Positions 15,804 to 21,363 of a stretch of DNA of 21,363 nt are shown piece after piece. Position 1 is the first letter of the stretch. Every line of letters starts with the position of its first letter. Source of the stretch: an uncultured Porphyromonadaceae bacterium (GTDB lineage Bacteria; Bacteroidota; Bacteroidia; Bacteroidales; Paludibacteraceae); contig CALEJM010000139.1 of NCBI GenBank assembly GCA_937898265.1, forward strand, positions 1 to 21,363. The letters are read 5' to 3'. Under the pieces are notes generated by a model. It did not search any database. It was not told the DNA's origin and saw nothing but the letters and a program-made list of their open reading frames with translations. A program made the translations under genes and the position numbers.

Positions 15804-16034
15804 TGTTTGAATCAGATTCTTTCCTACGTCACTGCTTCTTGTGGCCTTTGGTCGCAAGGGTTTGATGCCGTTGTCGTCCGTCATCGTTGTGGTTTGAGAA
15901 CGATGAGGCGGCGCGGTCGCTACACCTTTAGGGCTACAGAAGTCAGGGAGTATTCTTGTTGCATATTCTTGTTTTTTACGTGGTTGACCAAGCACACGAC
16001 CCCAGCGAAGAGAGTTCCCGCTGCGGGAATTTTC
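15804..16034 (-). other. long queC leader region (non-QueC sequence, possibly structured RNA or small ORF)
   Basis: Between the expected transcription start near 16034 and the queC ATG are about 230 nt. On the minus strand it holds a 7-bp GC-rich hairpin (16015-16029), the candidate preQ1 aptamer (15968-15998), a 14-codon ORF starting four nt after the aptamer (15963 to 15919, [14 protein letters not shown]), and an 8-bp inverted repeat with a 10-nt loop (15881-15888 with 15899-15906). The sequence 15830-15950 is more GC-rich than usual leaders and free of stops in the queC frame. A 9-nt direct repeat, ACAAGAATA, occurs at 15964-15972 and 15950-15958. Confidence 0.5.
15968..15998 (-). promoter_or_regulatory. 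candidate class I preQ1 riboswitch aptamer
   Basis: On the minus strand: a P1 stem of CGTG (15998-15995) and CACG (15982-15979), enclosing the 12-nt loop TGCTTGGTCAAC, then tail T-AAAAAA-CAAG (15978-15968). CTTG in the loop pairs with CAAG in the tail, giving the H-type pseudoknot with an A-rich third strand that defines preQ1-I. The last loop base before the 3' P1 strand is C, the position that reads the ligand. Loop length equals that of the Bacillus subtilis queC aptamer, and the tail ends CAAG as in the Thermoanaerobacter one. Position in the queC-queF leader fits. Weak points: P1 is only 4 bp, and queC starts 165 nt downstream with no obvious terminator between. Confidence 0.5.
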
Positions 16035-16040
16035 CGACTG

Positions 16041-16048
16041 CAAAGTTA
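16041..16048 (-). promoter_or_regulatory. -7 element for queC-queF
   Basis: TAACTTTG on the minus strand. It is divergent from the promoter of the outer-membrane protein 54 nt away. No good TTTG at -33 was found. Confidence 0.65.
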
Positions 16049-16101
16049 CAACTTTTTCCCATATCCAACTCCATTTATATTATTGTGTTGCAGAATTGTT
16101 G

Positions 16102-16109
16102 TATCTTTG
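16102..16109 (+). promoter_or_regulatory. -7 element for the outer-membrane beta-barrel gene
   Basis: TATCTTTG 32 nt upstream of the start codon. A partial -33 (ATTG, 16082-16085) sits 16 nt upstream, a short spacer. Confidence 0.65.
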
Positions 16110-16141
16110 TCCCCGGCAAAAGCACTTAAAACCTTTCGTCT

Positions 16142-16780
16142 ATGAAAAAAGTTGCACTCCTTCTCCTCCTTGTCTTGACGCTGACGCCCGTTGTGGCAGA
16201 GAGTCGTGCTCCCGAGAATCCCTTCGCTGTGGGTATGTCGCTCAACACCACGTTCAACAAATTCGGCGTCGGTGCCCGCTTCTCCTACAATTTCACCCCG
16301 ATGGTACGCCTTGTTGGCGACATCAACTACTTCCCTTGGGGTCCGAACAGCACCAAGGTCTTCCAAACCAACGGAAATTCACACGGCATCTTCGAAACCC
16401 ACTCTATCCCAGCAAACACCCCCTTCTCCCGCATCTATTCCGGTCGTTATGTCGACGTCAATGCCAACGTCAACATCCTCTTCGGTAAGCAGAATTTCCA
16501 CTTCTATCTCATTGGTGGTATAGGCTATGTCTATGGTATTCCGCATCTTGCCTCCCTGGGCCACCAGCATGTAGCTGAAGAAACAGGCGAAAGTCTGGGC
16601 TCAGGTATCGACAGCAAGGAAGGTATCTTCGGCTCCAACGTCAACTTCAACCTCGGCGTCGGTTTCGAATACCAACTGCAGCCCGCCTGGCGCATCTTTG
16701 CCGAACTGGAAGGTTCCGTCGGCTACGCCCTCCTCCTCAACGCAGGCCACCTTAAACTGGGTGCAGCCTTCTGTTTTTGA
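16142..16780 (+). CDS. outer-membrane beta-barrel (porin-family) protein
   Basis: A 212-residue protein with a Sec signal peptide (MKKVALLLLLVLTLTPVVA, cleaved near 19-20, no lipobox Cys). Alternating strands follow that fit a small 8-strand barrel: FAVGMSLNTTFNKFGVGARFSY, MVRLVGDINYFPWG, DVNANVNILFG, FHFYLIGGIGYVYG, VNFNLGVGFEYQL, RIFAELEGSVGYAL, LKLGAAFCF. The last residue is Phe, the usual C-terminal signal for outer-membrane barrel assembly. The closest general match is the OmpA-like or porin-family small barrels of Bacteroidota. It is monocistronic with its own -7 element. Ligand or role cannot be told. The hairpin at 16787-16830 just after the stop may end its transcript. Confidence 0.85.
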   Translation: MKKVALLLLLVLTLTPVVAESRAPENPFAVGMSLNTTFNKFGVGARFSYNFTPMVRLVGDINYFPWGPNSTKVFQTNGNSHGIFETHSIPANTPFSRIYSGRYVDVNANVNILFGKQNFHFYLIGGIGYVYGIPHLASLGHQHVAEETGESLGSGIDSKEGIFGSNVNFNLGVGFEYQLQPAWRIFAELEGSVGYALLLNAGHLKLGAAFCF

Positions 16781-16786
16781 CCCCTT

Positions 16787-17060
16787 GCAAATAGGTGAGC
16801 ATTAGCACATTCCGCCGTCTCACCATTTGCCGATGCCCTTTTAGATTTCCTTCTCGGAAGAATCCATTCCGTTTTTCAGCCAAAGAATCCCCCGTTGCTT
16901 GCCGAAAAACGGAGGCTTCCGTCCAGATCTCCCGCCTCGAAGCATCCGTTTGGTTGGCGCCGATGCTGTAATAAACCTCGCTCTAACCATTCCGAAGCTC
17001 CCCATCATCTCCCCAAAAACCGAAAAACCATTTGGCGGCAAGCATCCATATCATATAAAA
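16787..17060. repeat. GC-richer non-coding stretch with three inverted repeats
   Basis: This gene-free stretch holds three separate inverted repeats. First, GCAAATAGGTGAG (16787-16799) with CTCACCATTTGC (16819-16830): 12 bp with one bulged A. Second, CCGTTTTTC (16869-16877) with GAAAAACGG (16904-16912): 9 bp. Third, AGCATC (16941-16946) with GATGCT (16962-16967). Short words such as AAGCATCC and CCATTTG recur. Two open frames of 63-66 codons exist on opposite strands but neither looks like a protein. Its base composition is much less A+T rich than the next 330 nt. It may be a structured RNA, an old gene remnant or a repeat element. Confidence 0.5.
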
Positions 17061-17366
17061 TAAGGATTACAAACGTCGGCATCTAAAACAAAACAAGGAT
17101 TAAGACAATTTATTTCTCATTTTCAAAAAACAAAATCTATTTCCCCAACACCAAAATTTTTTACCCCTTATTCCTTCCCCAAAAAAATGGCATTTTCCCC
17201 CAAAAATGTGGAAAAAAATCACTTTTTTTCCTCCTCCCAACATACGCCAAACCAACTTTTTTCCTATTTTTTCTAGAAAAAGACAAAAAATAATAACACT
17301 GTAAAACGTTGATAGTCAGATAATAGTGTAAAAATAGAAAGAAAAAAATCAACTGAAATACAACAT
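17061..17366. other. A+T-rich gene-free spacer with pyrimidine runs
   Basis: About 300 nt with many C/T runs then A-runs on the plus strand. It contains a 14-nt palindrome TTTTTCTAGAAAAA (17268-17281) and no convincing gene. It leads into the promoter of the DUF3078 gene. Confidence 0.6.
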
Positions 17367-17367
17367 A

Positions 17368-17398
17368 TTGCCACATTTTGAAAAAATGCTTATTTTTG
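17368..17398 (+). promoter_or_regulatory. promoter for the DUF3078 gene
   Basis: A -7 element TATTTTTG (17391-17398) with a partial -33 TTG at 17368-17370, 20 nt upstream. The implied start is near 17405, which rules out an upstream GTG start at 17403 and supports the ATG at 17475. Confidence 0.65.
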
Positions 17399-17474
17399 CA
17401 GTGTGAAATCAAACCGCCAAAAACCCCTTGCCAAGCAACAGGTTTTCGGTTTGAGAAATAAGCTCAAAGAAAGC

Positions 17475-18485
17475 ATGAAAAAATTCATCTTTTCAATCAT
17501 AATGCTCTGCGTTGCTTTTGCAGGCGTCAAGGCTCAAGTCAATGAGAACCCTGACTCACTCCGCCAAGCAACCGTAGAACTCTCCAAGAAAGTCAACGAG
17601 GTAACATCATCTGCTACCGGCTTGGCTTCCGACCTCTCATCTAAGAAAATTGAGACCGCTGAAGGCGATAAACCAAAATATTGGAAAATCAGCGGTATCA
17701 TCTCCTTCAATATGTCTGCAACTGGTCTCTGGAACTGGGCTGCCGGTGGTAACAACAACGTCAACGGCGTAGTAGCAGGCAACGCAACTCTCCTCTACAA
17801 GAAAAACAAATGGGCTTGGGAAACAAACCTCAACACCGATTTCGGTTTGACATGGCTTGACCAATCTTCTTTCCCTTGGCGCAAAAGCAACGATAAAATC
17901 GTATTCACAACCAAAGGCGGTTATGAGTTTGCCGACAAATGGTATGCCACCGCAATGGCCGGTTTCCGCTCACAATATGCCAAAGGTTTTGAATATACCG
18001 ATACAGAAGAAAAATATATTTCAAACTGGCTCTCTCCTTCCTACACCGACATCTCTCTCGGTATCGACTGGAAGCCAAACTCAATCTTCTCTCTCTACCT
18101 CTCTCCTGCTGCTGGCCGTATCACCACATGTACTGATACATTGCTCCGCGAGAAATATATCAACGGCAGCAATACCTTTGAGAAAGGTTACAAAGCAGAG
18201 TTCGGTGCTTCTTTCAAAGCCACCGTCAACTACGACTTGATCAAGAATTTCAAAGTGCTCTCAACACTCTCTCTCTTTACTCCTTACAACAAGAACTTCG
18301 GTAATGTCGACGTCGACTGGGATGTCAACGTCTCCTACCAGTTCCTTAAAGTATTGAACGTGTCTTTGGGTACCAACTTGAAATACTATGACTCAGTGCT
18401 TATCCCAGACAAAGAAGGCAACAATGCTCGCCCACGCACACAGTTTAAGGCGGTCATCGGCTTCGGTCTCGGATATAGCTTCTAA
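17475..18485 (+). CDS. DUF3078-family outer-membrane protein
   Basis: A 336-residue protein with a Sec signal peptide (MKKFIFSIIMLCVAFAGVKA, Gln 21 first in the mature chain). The ATG at 17475 is chosen because it starts the signal peptide and lies after the promoter. Residues 22-70 are a helical, charged segment (SLRQATVELSKKVNEVT). The rest is a barrel with the features I associate with DUF3078: FNMSATGLWNWAAGGNNNVNG, WAWETNLNTDFGLTWLD, NWLSPSYTDISLGIDWKPN, FSLYLSPAAG, and the end IGFGLGYSF with terminal Phe. DUF3078 proteins are widespread in Bacteroidota outer membranes; function is unknown. Narrow codon use suggests strong expression. It is monocistronic, between a promoter and a very strong terminator. 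Confidence 0.85.
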   Translation: MKKFIFSIIMLCVAFAGVKAQVNENPDSLRQATVELSKKVNEVTSSATGLASDLSSKKIETAEGDKPKYWKISGIISFNMSATGLWNWAAGGNNNVNGVVAGNATLLYKKNKWAWETNLNTDFGLTWLDQSSFPWRKSNDKIVFTTKGGYEFADKWYATAMAGFRSQYAKGFEYTDTEEKYISNWLSPSYTDISLGIDWKPNSIFSLYLSPAAGRITTCTDTLLREKYINGSNTFEKGYKAEFGASFKATVNYDLIKNFKVLSTLSLFTPYNKNFGNVDVDWDVNVSYQFLKVLNVSLGTNLKYYDSVLIPDKEGNNARPRTQFKAVIGFGLGYSF

Positions 18486-18527
18486 ACAAGAAAGGATTTT
18501 TTGATGTTTTTATAATTGTTAGTGGGG

Positions 18528-18565
18528 GGCCACGTTTTTCTTCGGAGAAATGTGGCCTTTTTTTT
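18528..18565 (+). terminator. strong terminator with UUCG tetraloop after the DUF3078 gene
   Basis: A 13-bp stem (18528-18540 with 18545-18557, two G-U pairs) closed by a C(UUCG)G tetraloop and followed by eight T. It is one of the strongest terminators in the window. Confidence 0.93.
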
Positions 18566-18612
18566 CTTGAAAATAGTCAACCACGCAATACAATGAAACC
18601 ACAAAAACTACC

Positions 18613-18620
18613 TACCTTTG
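18613..18620 (+). promoter_or_regulatory. -7 element for the beta-propeller lipoprotein
   Basis: TACCTTTG 45 nt upstream of the ATG at 18666. It overlaps an in-frame upstream ATG at 18618, which is therefore not the start. No TTTG at -33 was seen. Confidence 0.7.
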
Positions 18621-18665
18621 CACCCAGAAAATCAAAACAACTCATCTGATTACAACACCACAAAA

Positions 18666-19583
18666 ATGAAACACATCCACACCCAATGGGCAGTTCTCCT
18701 CCTCGTGGTTGCCACCCTCATCGTTTCATGTAAGAAAAAAGAAACCGAACAACAGACCACCTACGAAGACGACGGAGCCGCCATCACCGAGCAACTCCGT
18801 TTCTGCGAAAGCGTCTGCCCCTACGAAGACGGTCTGCTCATCGCCAACTTCGGCACGCAAGCCCTTGGCGACAACGCTACCGGACTCGGCTTCATCACCT
18901 ATTATAAAGAAGGCGTCAACAAAGTCATCATCCCAGCCGACGGACACCTAACAGCTCCACGCGGCATGGGCGTCTTCCAAGACCACCTCTTCATCTGCTC
19001 CACCAACGCCATCGTGGTCTACAACCTCCGCAACCTCGAGCAAGAGCCGCAGACCATCCTCTTCCCAGAAGAAGACCTCATGGTCAACGACCTCGTCATC
19101 AACTCCGGCGGCACCCTCTTTGCCTCCGTTTCCAACACCGGACGCATCTATATCCTCGCCATCCAAGACCCCGACAACATCGACGTCAACACCCTCCGTC
19201 CCTACGTCGAGATCCCAGGAGCCAACGGACTCTGTCTTGAAGGACGCCACCTCTATGTAGCCTCCTTCAACCCCGACGGTGAGCCAGGTCTTGACAACGT
19301 GCTCTACGTTCTCGACGACGTCTCCAACCCAGCCGACATCCGTCACCTCTCCACCACTCCGGGACAGTACGACGGACTTGCTCTCTCGCCCGACCACACG
19401 CTCCTCTTCTTCACCGACTGGAGCAACGGCGGACAAATCGGTTATCTCCGCTTCGAAACCAGCGAAATCACCTACCTCCCATCCGACGGCATCGACGGCC
19501 CTGCTGACCTCTGTGTCTTCGGCAACCAACTCTGCGTTCCCGACCTCGTCAACAGCACCATCTACCGTTTCCTCCTCGAATAA
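18666..19583 (+). CDS. lipoprotein with beta-propeller (NHL/SMP-30-like) domain
   Basis: A 305-residue lipoprotein: signal peptide with lipobox LIVSC (Cys 21), then KKKETEQQ. The start at 18666 is chosen because it begins the signal peptide and lies after the promoter. The mature part is a series of four-strand blades, each opening with a phrase such as YEDGLLIANFG, PRGMGVFQDHLFICS, VNDLVINSGGTLFASVS, ANGLCLEGRHLYVASF, YDGLALSPDHTLLFFTDW, GPADLCVFGNQLCVPDL. This fits a six-bladed propeller of the NHL/SMP-30 type. No lactonase metal triad is evident, so a binding or scaffold role is as likely as an enzyme. It is monocistronic. The terminator after it is shared with convergent radC. Confidence 0.8.
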   Translation: MKHIHTQWAVLLLVVATLIVSCKKKETEQQTTYEDDGAAITEQLRFCESVCPYEDGLLIANFGTQALGDNATGLGFITYYKEGVNKVIIPADGHLTAPRGMGVFQDHLFICSTNAIVVYNLRNLEQEPQTILFPEEDLMVNDLVINSGGTLFASVSNTGRIYILAIQDPDNIDVNTLRPYVEIPGANGLCLEGRHLYVASFNPDGEPGLDNVLYVLDDVSNPADIRHLSTTPGQYDGLALSPDHTLLFFTDWSNGGQIGYLRFETSEITYLPSDGIDGPADLCVFGNQLCVPDLVNSTIYRFLLE

Positions 19584-19610
19584 CAACACAAAACACCCCA
19601 TAACAACAAA

Positions 19611-19644
19611 AACTCCTTGGTGAACAATCATCAAGGAGTTTTTT
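19611..19644. terminator. bidirectional terminator between the propeller lipoprotein and radC
   Basis: A 13-bp stem with one G-U pair (19611-19623 with 19628-19640), loop ACAA, T-run on the plus strand and five A before it. It can serve both convergent genes. Confidence 0.88.
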
Positions 19645-19660
19645 GGTATATGGGGGAGGG

Positions 19661-20377
19661 TTAGAGTTTGTCGTTGTCGAAGAAGCTGTAGTAGTTGCCT
19701 TGGCCGACGATGATGTGGTCGATGAGTTTGATTTCGAGAAATTCGCAGGCGCGTTTGGTGCGCTCTGTGATGTTGATGTCGTCTTTGCTTGGGTTGAGGT
19801 TGCCTGAGGGGTGGTTGTGGGCAAGGGCGATGGCCGATGCTGAGCGCTCAAGGGCCAGACGCATCGTTTGCTTGAGGTCGAAGAAGGTGGCAGCAATGCC
19901 TCCTGTGGTCAGACGGCGTGTCTCGATGGGGCGCAGGCTGTTGTTGAGGAAGGTGATCCACATCTCTTCGTGGTCGAGGTAGGCAAGGTAGGGTGAGAAC
20001 TCTTCGTAGAGTGCTTCGCTGCTATTGAGGCTTCTCTTCTTTTTGGTTGCCTCGTCTTTGCGGCGACGTCCCAGTTCCAGTGCTGCTGCCAGGGTGACGG
20101 CTTTGGCTGGACCGATGCCTTTGAAGTCGCGTAAGATTTGCTCCACGTTGAGACTGCCCAGTCGGGCGAGGTCGTTGTTGACGGAGGAGAGTATGCGTTG
20201 CGACAGTGCGAGTACGTTCTCTCCTTTGAGTCCGGTGCGTAGGAGGATGGCGAGCAGTTCGGAGTTGCTGAGCGATTGTGCTCCGTGGAGCATCAGTTTC
20301 TCACGCGGTTGGTCTTCGCTGTTCCACTCTTTCACCGTGAGGTTTTTCGTGGGGTTTTCTATCTTGTCTTTCGGCAT
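19661..20377 (-). CDS. radC: RadC family JAB-domain protein
   Basis: A 238-residue protein with the usual two parts. The N-terminal helical region (about 20-110) has REKLMLHGAQSLSNSELLAILLRTG and a helix-hairpin-helix FKGIGPAKAVTL (85-96). The C-terminal JAB/MPN domain has the metal motif HNHPSGNLNPSKDD (His 187, His 189, Asp 199/200) and an upstream Glu in DHEEMW (about 137). Despite the old name, a role in RadC-type DNA repair is not established, and the biochemical activity is unclear. The start at 20377 is chosen over an in-frame ATG at 20413 because that one lies upstream of the -7 element (20400-20407). The start is 23 nt after the -7 element. Complete and normal in length. Confidence 0.93.
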   Translation of the reverse strand: MPKDKIENPTKNLTVKEWNSEDQPREKLMLHGAQSLSNSELLAILLRTGLKGENVLALSQRILSSVNNDLARLGSLNVEQILRDFKGIGPAKAVTLAAALELGRRRKDEATKKKRSLNSSEALYEEFSPYLAYLDHEEMWITFLNNSLRPIETRRLTTGGIAATFFDLKQTMRLALERSASAIALAHNHPSGNLNPSKDDINITERTKRACEFLEIKLIDHIIVGQGNYYSFFDNDKL

Positions 20378-20399
20378 ATCGTTTTGGCTTTTCTGTCCG

Positions 20400-20430
20400 C
20401 AAAGATAGTGCAAGGTGAGCGGAGAACAAA
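20400..20430 (-). promoter_or_regulatory. proximal radC promoter
   Basis: On the minus strand, TTTG (20430-20427), a 19-nt spacer and TATCTTTG (20407-20400): an exact consensus match. A 14-nt palindrome AAATAAATTTATTT (20429-20442) overlaps the -33 element and could bind a regulator. Confidence 0.85.
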
Positions 20431-20547
20431 ATAAATTTATTTATTTTTTGTGGATAATCCAGGCTTCGGTTCGGCATAGATTGAGCAAGTTCATCTCTGC
20501 TCAAACCTTGCACTGGCTTTCCCGAGGTGCAGCCTATCTTGCGTCCG

Positions 20548-20582
20548 CAAAGATAGCGAATTTCTTTGGTGTAAACAACAAA
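20548..20582 (-). promoter_or_regulatory. possible distal radC promoter
   Basis: On the minus strand, TATCTTTG (20555-20548) with TTTG (20582-20579), 23 nt apart. The 14 nt GTCCGCAAAGATAG (plus strand, 20543-20556) repeat exactly the proximal element at 20395-20408. It would give radC a leader of about 165 nt with no clear gene inside. Confidence 0.5.
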
Positions 20583-20609
20583 AAAGCATCACCTTGTTGG
20601 ATGATGCTT
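20580..20609 (-). terminator. terminator after the duplicated membrane protein
   Basis: An 8-bp stem (AAGCATCA at 20584-20591, TGATGCTT at 20602-20609) followed on the minus strand by a run of six T. It ends the gene at 20641 and abuts the distal radC promoter. Confidence 0.8.
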
Positions 20610-20640
20610 GTGTATGGAGTTCACAATGAACGTCATGCGT

Positions 20641-21066
20641 TTATTCTTGTTTTTTACCACGAAATATGGCAAAGAGGTTCGGACACAAAACCAGGGCGCA
20701 GACCACCCATATCACAAAGGTTCTGCCTGCAAGCAGCAACGTCAGTGGTTCTGTTCTTCCGAATGGGGGATAGAAAGTGAAGATTGCTCCTATGATTACC
20801 CCTATTATCAGAGAGATCAAGCATGCTTTTTTGTTGTATATCTTGGATGTTATGTTTTGAAACCTTTTGCTGAAAGCGTTAAATGGTGGGAAGAAAATGA
20901 GGCCGAATACCGTTGATATCAAGATTGTTCCGCAAGCGAACTGCCATGTTAGAGGACCGGTTCTTTCGATGGGGGAAAAGAAGATGTTGAAAATTCCCAG
21001 GCCCAGACCAAATGTCAGCGCCTCAAGGCATGCTTTTTTGTTGTAGATTTCAGAAAACTTCTTCAT
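20641..21066 (-). CDS. small membrane protein built from an exact 69-residue tandem duplication
   Basis: A 141-residue protein (starting at ATG 21066) of two aligned halves. IYNKKACL occurs at 7-14 and 76-83, RTGPLT at 35-40 against RTEPLT at 104-109, and Pro 60 matches Pro 129: a constant 69-residue offset with no gap. Each half has two hydrophobic helices (about 12-32, 41-60; 81-101, 108-129), so four in all, with the charged IYNKK and P-x-x-RT-x-PLT segments between. An in-frame ATG at 21123 would add 19 polar residues but lies only about 15 nt after the -7 element, so 21066 is preferred. I do not recognise the family. It is monocistronic, with a promoter and a terminator. Confidence 0.75.
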   Translation of the reverse strand: MKKFSEIYNKKACLEALTFGLGLGIFNIFFSPIERTGPLTWQFACGTILISTVFGLIFFPPFNAFSKRFQNITSKIYNKKACLISLIIGVIIGAIFTFYPPFGRTEPLTLLLAGRTFVIWVVCALVLCPNLFAIFRGKKQE

Positions 21067-21137
21067 CTCTTCATAAAATTTTGGTTGTTCATTTGTTGTT
21101 GCTGCGAACGAGGTCGCAACCACTTAGTTTGCGGCAG

Positions 21138-21169
21138 CAAAGGTATCATTAATTCTGCAACAGACCAAA
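21138..21169 (-). promoter_or_regulatory. promoter for the duplicated membrane protein
   Basis: On the minus strand, TTTG (21169-21166), a 20-nt spacer and TACCTTTG (21145-21138). The start is expected near 21131, giving about 65 nt of leader to the ATG at 21066. Confidence 0.8.
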
Positions 21170-21289
21170 CTAAGAACGGAGATTTTTATCTTAACAGTTT
21201 ACCGTTGTTGCAGACAGAACCTCCAGCCGTTTATTCTTCCACACCGTTTCTGCTACTTTGCAATTTGTTCGGGAAAGTCTGTTTTGCGG

Positions 21290-21308
21290 TTTCTGAAAAT
21301 TTCAGAAA
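21290..21308. repeat. 19-nt palindrome near the window end
   Basis: TTTCTGAAA-A-TTTCAGAAA: perfect 9-bp arms about a single A. The surrounding 21170-21363 has no supported gene. It could be an operator for a gene beyond the window or a chance A+T-rich palindrome. Confidence 0.45.
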
Positions 21309-21363
21309 ACGTAAATTCATTTGTTTTCATTAAATGTAATTTCGCCTTTTTAACGATCCGTTT

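Noticed and set aside
15804..16043. QueC read as a 300-residue protein from 16043
   Set aside because: The extra 80 residues do not look like QueC, the frame start lies within the promoter's -7 element, and the start at 15803 gives the usual N-terminus and length.
16841..17086. Two small frames on opposite strands in the gene-free stretch
   Set aside because: Neither has a signal peptide, domain or promoter, and the region's inverted repeats explain its structure better than coding does.
17268..17281. 14-nt palindrome TTTTTCTAGAAAAA as a regulatory site
   Set aside because: It lies in homopolymer-rich DNA where such palindromes arise easily and is more than 100 nt from the nearest promoter; noted only within the spacer entry.
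18948..19634. Minus-strand 228-codon frame rich in Val, Glu and Asp
   Set aside because: A shadow of the beta-propeller lipoprotein gene; it also runs through the bidirectional terminator.
20301..20513. Minus-strand 70-codon frame overlapping the start of radC
   Set aside because: It overlaps radC in another frame, crosses the radC promoter and has no recognisable features.
21085..21333. Plus-strand 82-codon frame with a Cys-rich start
   Set aside because: It starts within the complement of the leader of the duplicated membrane protein, shows no domain or promoter, and contains the palindrome region, so it is probably chance.

Overview
The window reads as a piece of a Bacteroidales-type (Bacteroidota) chromosome, probably from a gut- or environment-derived genome assembly. 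The grounds are the repeated TTTG / TAnnTTTG promoter pairs used by the Bacteroidota primary sigma factor, start sites without strong Shine-Dalgarno sequences, families largely confined to the phylum (GldF, DUF3078, a fused SecDF, an ECF sigma paired with a membrane-to-beta-barrel protein), and many short lipoproteins. I see no CRISPR array, insertion sequence, integrase, phage gene, tRNA or rRNA.

Region 1 (1-5800): a broken secDF fragment (minus) meets an N-terminally truncated uvrA (plus) head to head. Both genes lose their N-termini at the same point, which looks like a chimeric join. uvrA-gldF-surE-small membrane protein-lpxB then run in one direction as an apparent operon ending at a terminator. 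Region 2 (5800-7750): an ECF sigma factor and, 6 nt later, its probable partner, with a cytoplasmic N-terminus, one inner-membrane helix, a periplasmic linker and a C-terminal beta-barrel-like domain. Region 3 (7750-10750): three related secreted lipoproteins, built from one or two copies of a module I do not recognise. The first two share a canonical promoter and a strong terminator; the third has its own promoter and leads into ribD and cls.

Region 4 (13250-16110, minus strand): an isolated, full-length HisG-like protein in which several family-conserved substrate-site residues are changed; a 63-residue extremely glutamate-rich lipoprotein; and a queC-queF operon for 7-deazaguanine (queuosine precursor) synthesis. 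The queC leader carries a short pseudoknot closely resembling a class I preQ1 riboswitch, which would couple the operon to its pathway product. Region 5 (16100-19650): an outer-membrane beta-barrel protein, about 690 nt of non-coding DNA rich in inverted repeats and then A+T, a DUF3078 outer-membrane protein, and a beta-propeller lipoprotein. Region 6 (19650-21363, minus strand): radC with two repeated promoter elements, then a small membrane protein made of an ungapped 69-residue tandem duplication.

Most genes are housekeeping (DNA repair, lipid A, cardiolipin, riboflavin, 7-deazaguanine). The parts most worth following up are the candidate preQ1 aptamer, the lipoprotein module family, the duplicated membrane protein and the divergent HisG. 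All product names rest on reading the sequence and on remembered family motifs; no database search was run.
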